Shown in pieces: positions 62,742-64,000 of a stretch of 64,000 nucleotides of DNA; the first letter of the stretch is position 1, and each line of letters opens with the position of its first letter. The notes under the pieces were generated by a model, which made no database searches, was not told the origin of the DNA, and saw nothing but the letters and a program-made list of their open reading frames with translations. Source of the DNA: Bacillota bacterium (GTDB lineage Bacteria > Bacillota > UBA4882 > UBA8346); assembly GCA_023401925.1 (NCBI GenBank), contig JAEXDA010000044.1:186001-250000 (forward strand), read 5' to 3'. Both the position numbers and the translations under genes were made by a program.

Positions 62742-62770
62742 ATCATAAACGATCATTCATTTATTGTCAA
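62742..62770 (-). promoter_or_regulatory. Promoter and built-in operator of tetR
   Basis: On the minus strand TTGACA, a 17-base spacer and TATGAT. The spacer contains TGAATGATCGTT, half of the shared operator-like element (62747-62764), so repressor binding would block RNA polymerase. Confidence 0.82.
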
Positions 62771-62929
62771 GATAGTTATCGATCGGGCAAAGGGTAGGAT
62801 TTTCCCGGACCTCAAATAAAATTCAAACGCCTTTAAACAGTGGGCAATCGCAGACATAAAAAAACGCCGCGATCATAAAGGACAATGCAGCGTTAAACTT
62901 ATATGCGATAATATTTTGAAACGGCAATG

Positions 62930-63263
62930 TTAAAAAATCGTAGGCACCATTCCCCCATCCATTCGGATAGGAGAGCCTTTTAGTGCCGAAGCATGAGGGC
63001 TACATACAAATCAGTTAGTCTACCGATTTCAATTGGCCTGATAAATCGCTGGATTTCAGATTGAGGCAGGTTTGTCGCATGAATTTTTTCTCCTTTTCTA
63101 AAAAAGTCATATTTTCATTCGGGTACATATTTCTTTCCCATACTTCATCGTCAATATCCTGATACTGCATAATTTCATAAATGCCCATATTGTTAACTAG
63201 AATATCGATATCGGGTTATTTTTCAAATAGAGTTTCTCTTGATTGAACATCCACCAGATCCGC
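62930..63263 (-). pseudogene. Decayed short-chain dehydrogenase gene
   Basis: Fragments of an SDR occur in order in different frames: ADLVDVQSRETLFEK, a stop, PDIDILVNNMGIYEIMQYQD, then IQRFIRPIEIGRLTDLYVA in another frame, and finally ALKGSPIRMDGGMVPTIF before the original TAA at 62930. At least one nonsense codon and two frameshifts or deletions are needed. The N-terminal Rossmann motif is gone. Confidence 0.82.
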
Positions 63264-63329
63264 TCCAATCAAGAAAGCCACTTCTTTAATATCGAGCGAG
63301 GGATCGGCCAAACACTCCCGTGCCGGCTG
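63264..63329 (-). pseudogene. AraC helix-turn-helix fragment fused to the SDR remnant
   Basis: In the same frame directly upstream of the SDR remnant the sequence reads PARECLADPSLDIKEVAFLI, the start of an AraC second helix-turn-helix. Probably left by a deletion that joined two neighbouring genes. Confidence 0.55.
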
Positions 63330-63467
63330 ATGCCGAACTTGGGGCCAACAGATGCTTGAAGTCCGTGACCATCTCTGTTATTGAGCGGCTGTGTTGCTGC
63401 TCATCCAAGGATTGATCCATAACGGGAGTGAGAACTATCTAGAAAATACTTTTTTGCCTCAATTCTT

Positions 63468-63517
63468 TCTCTGTGTCTCTGTGGCCAAAAAGTATTTAGG
63501 CCACAGAGACACAGAGA
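63468..63517. repeat. 19-bp perfect palindrome of CACAGAGACACAGAGA type
   Basis: TCTCTGTGTCTCTGTGGCC pairs with its complement around a 12-base loop. It resembles dispersed repeat sequences found in several bacterial phyla. A GC-rich hairpin (CCCCGG-CGGG-CCGGGG, 63547-63562) and a further TCTGTGGCAAATTCGGATC segment follow, in contrast with the AT-rich surroundings. No gene is seen between 63330 and 63664. Confidence 0.7.
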
Positions 63518-63664
63518 TAAAACCTATTTTTACCCTTTCACGCGCGCCCCGGCGGGCCGGGGTGGACGACTCTGTGGCAAATTCGGATCAGGATTTCATG
63601 GATTCATTCTTTAATTGAAAACCAACTGCTCATTATCTGTAACCGCACCATCCATTGCAGCACT

Positions 63665-64000
63665 TTACGGAAACAATTTGAGAATCCGTTTCAGCCAATG
63701 GAGTGTAACGACAAAGACGGCCACCAGCAAAAGATTGGTAATCATCACCGCATACATCATACCGGTAATTCCAAAGTACCGGGTAAAGTAATATTGGGTG
63801 AAGAGGGCAACGGGGATGGTGAAGAGCAGCGGAATGAGGCAGAATTTAGCACCTTGGTTCCCTTCCATCGCAAAAATGGAGTTATAGATTTGAAATACTG
63901 AATAAAATCCAATTGCCGCAGAAGTTAATAAAATATAGCCCGGATTGAGAGGATATTCTTTTCCGGATAACAAAACGACTACCGTAGTGAATCCTGCTGT
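63665..64000 (-). CDS. Polysaccharide flippase (Wzx/MATE-type), C-terminal part
   Basis: The frame is open from the right window edge to a stop at 63665, giving the last 111 residues. Three hydrophobic segments with the pattern YILLTSAAIGFYSVFQIYNS, EGNQGAKFCLIPLLF and YYFTRYFGITGMMYAVMI are typical of the final helices of polysaccharide-biosynthesis export proteins of the MOP superfamily. The start lies outside the window. Confidence 0.75.
   Translation of the reverse strand, partial: TAGFTTVVVLLSGKEYPLNPGYILLTSAAIGFYSVFQIYNSIFAMEGNQGAKFCLIPLLFTIPVALFTQYYFTRYFGITGMMYAVMITNLLLVAVFVVTLHWLKRILKLFP

Overview
The window looks like a chromosomal segment of a spore-forming member of the Bacillota, probably an anaerobic lineage outside the Bacilli. 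The evidence is a sporulation-type membrane Lon (LonB), a YtfJ/GerW spore protein beside a DUF2953 protein, HrcA/CIRCE heat-shock operators, RqcH, CsoR, and strong AGGAGG ribosome sites with frequent TTG and GTG starts. The species cannot be named from the sequence. Three solute-binding proteins (MetQ-, LivK- and TctC-like) have signal peptides without a usable lipobox, which would fit a two-membrane envelope. That point is inference.

1-14.4 kb is housekeeping. A minus-strand protein quality-control block (tig-clpP-clpX, then lonB) is followed by tRNA-Leu(UAG), a D-Ala-D-Ala carboxypeptidase, ytfJ-DUF2953 and a P-type Ca2+ ATPase. On the plus strand come rqcH and a groES-groEL operon with a perfect CIRCE. 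14.4-24 kb is mixed: a Pif1-like helicase, a FIST sensor protein, an SDR with a truncated P-loop gene at its 3' end, csoR-copZ, an Lrp regulator, a ketopantoate reductase-like enzyme, small membrane proteins, an AraC/GyrI regulator and a C45 acyltransferase-like gene broken by an in-frame TAG.

24.3-35.4 kb is the most unusual part. Nine co-directional genes encode a beta-propeller/TPR/Yip1 lipoprotein, a DUF5696-like glycosidase-fold protein, a second Yip1-like membrane protein, a membrane-fusion protein, an FtsX/MacB-type permease, a MalF/MalG-type permease pair, a GH16 protein with a destroyed active-site motif and a membrane-anchored LuxR regulator. The locus has no ATPase and no recognisable sugar-binding protein, so it looks like an envelope or exopolysaccharide system that borrows its motor from elsewhere.

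35.4-42.6 kb holds an AraC remnant, a Cys-rich membrane protein, a secreted PL9 pectate lyase, htpG (with its own CIRCE) and an HtrA protease. 42.9-52 kb carries two plus-strand uptake operons: metNIQ, and livGFHMK behind a GntR/FadR regulator and ending in a creatininase-family amidohydrolase. 52.2-58.4 kb on the minus strand holds a TctC-like binding protein, a chemoreceptor, a DASS carboxylate transporter and a zinc alcohol dehydrogenase; a c-di-GMP-I riboswitch precedes the dehydrogenase-transporter pair.

58.7-64 kb contains a HAD phosphatase, lonA with a 38-residue Cys protein starting directly at its stop codon, and a Cys-rich TetR regulator whose operator-like sequence occurs at both its own and the lon promoter region. 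A decayed SDR/AraC region with a 19-bp palindrome follows, then the 3' end of a polysaccharide flippase gene.
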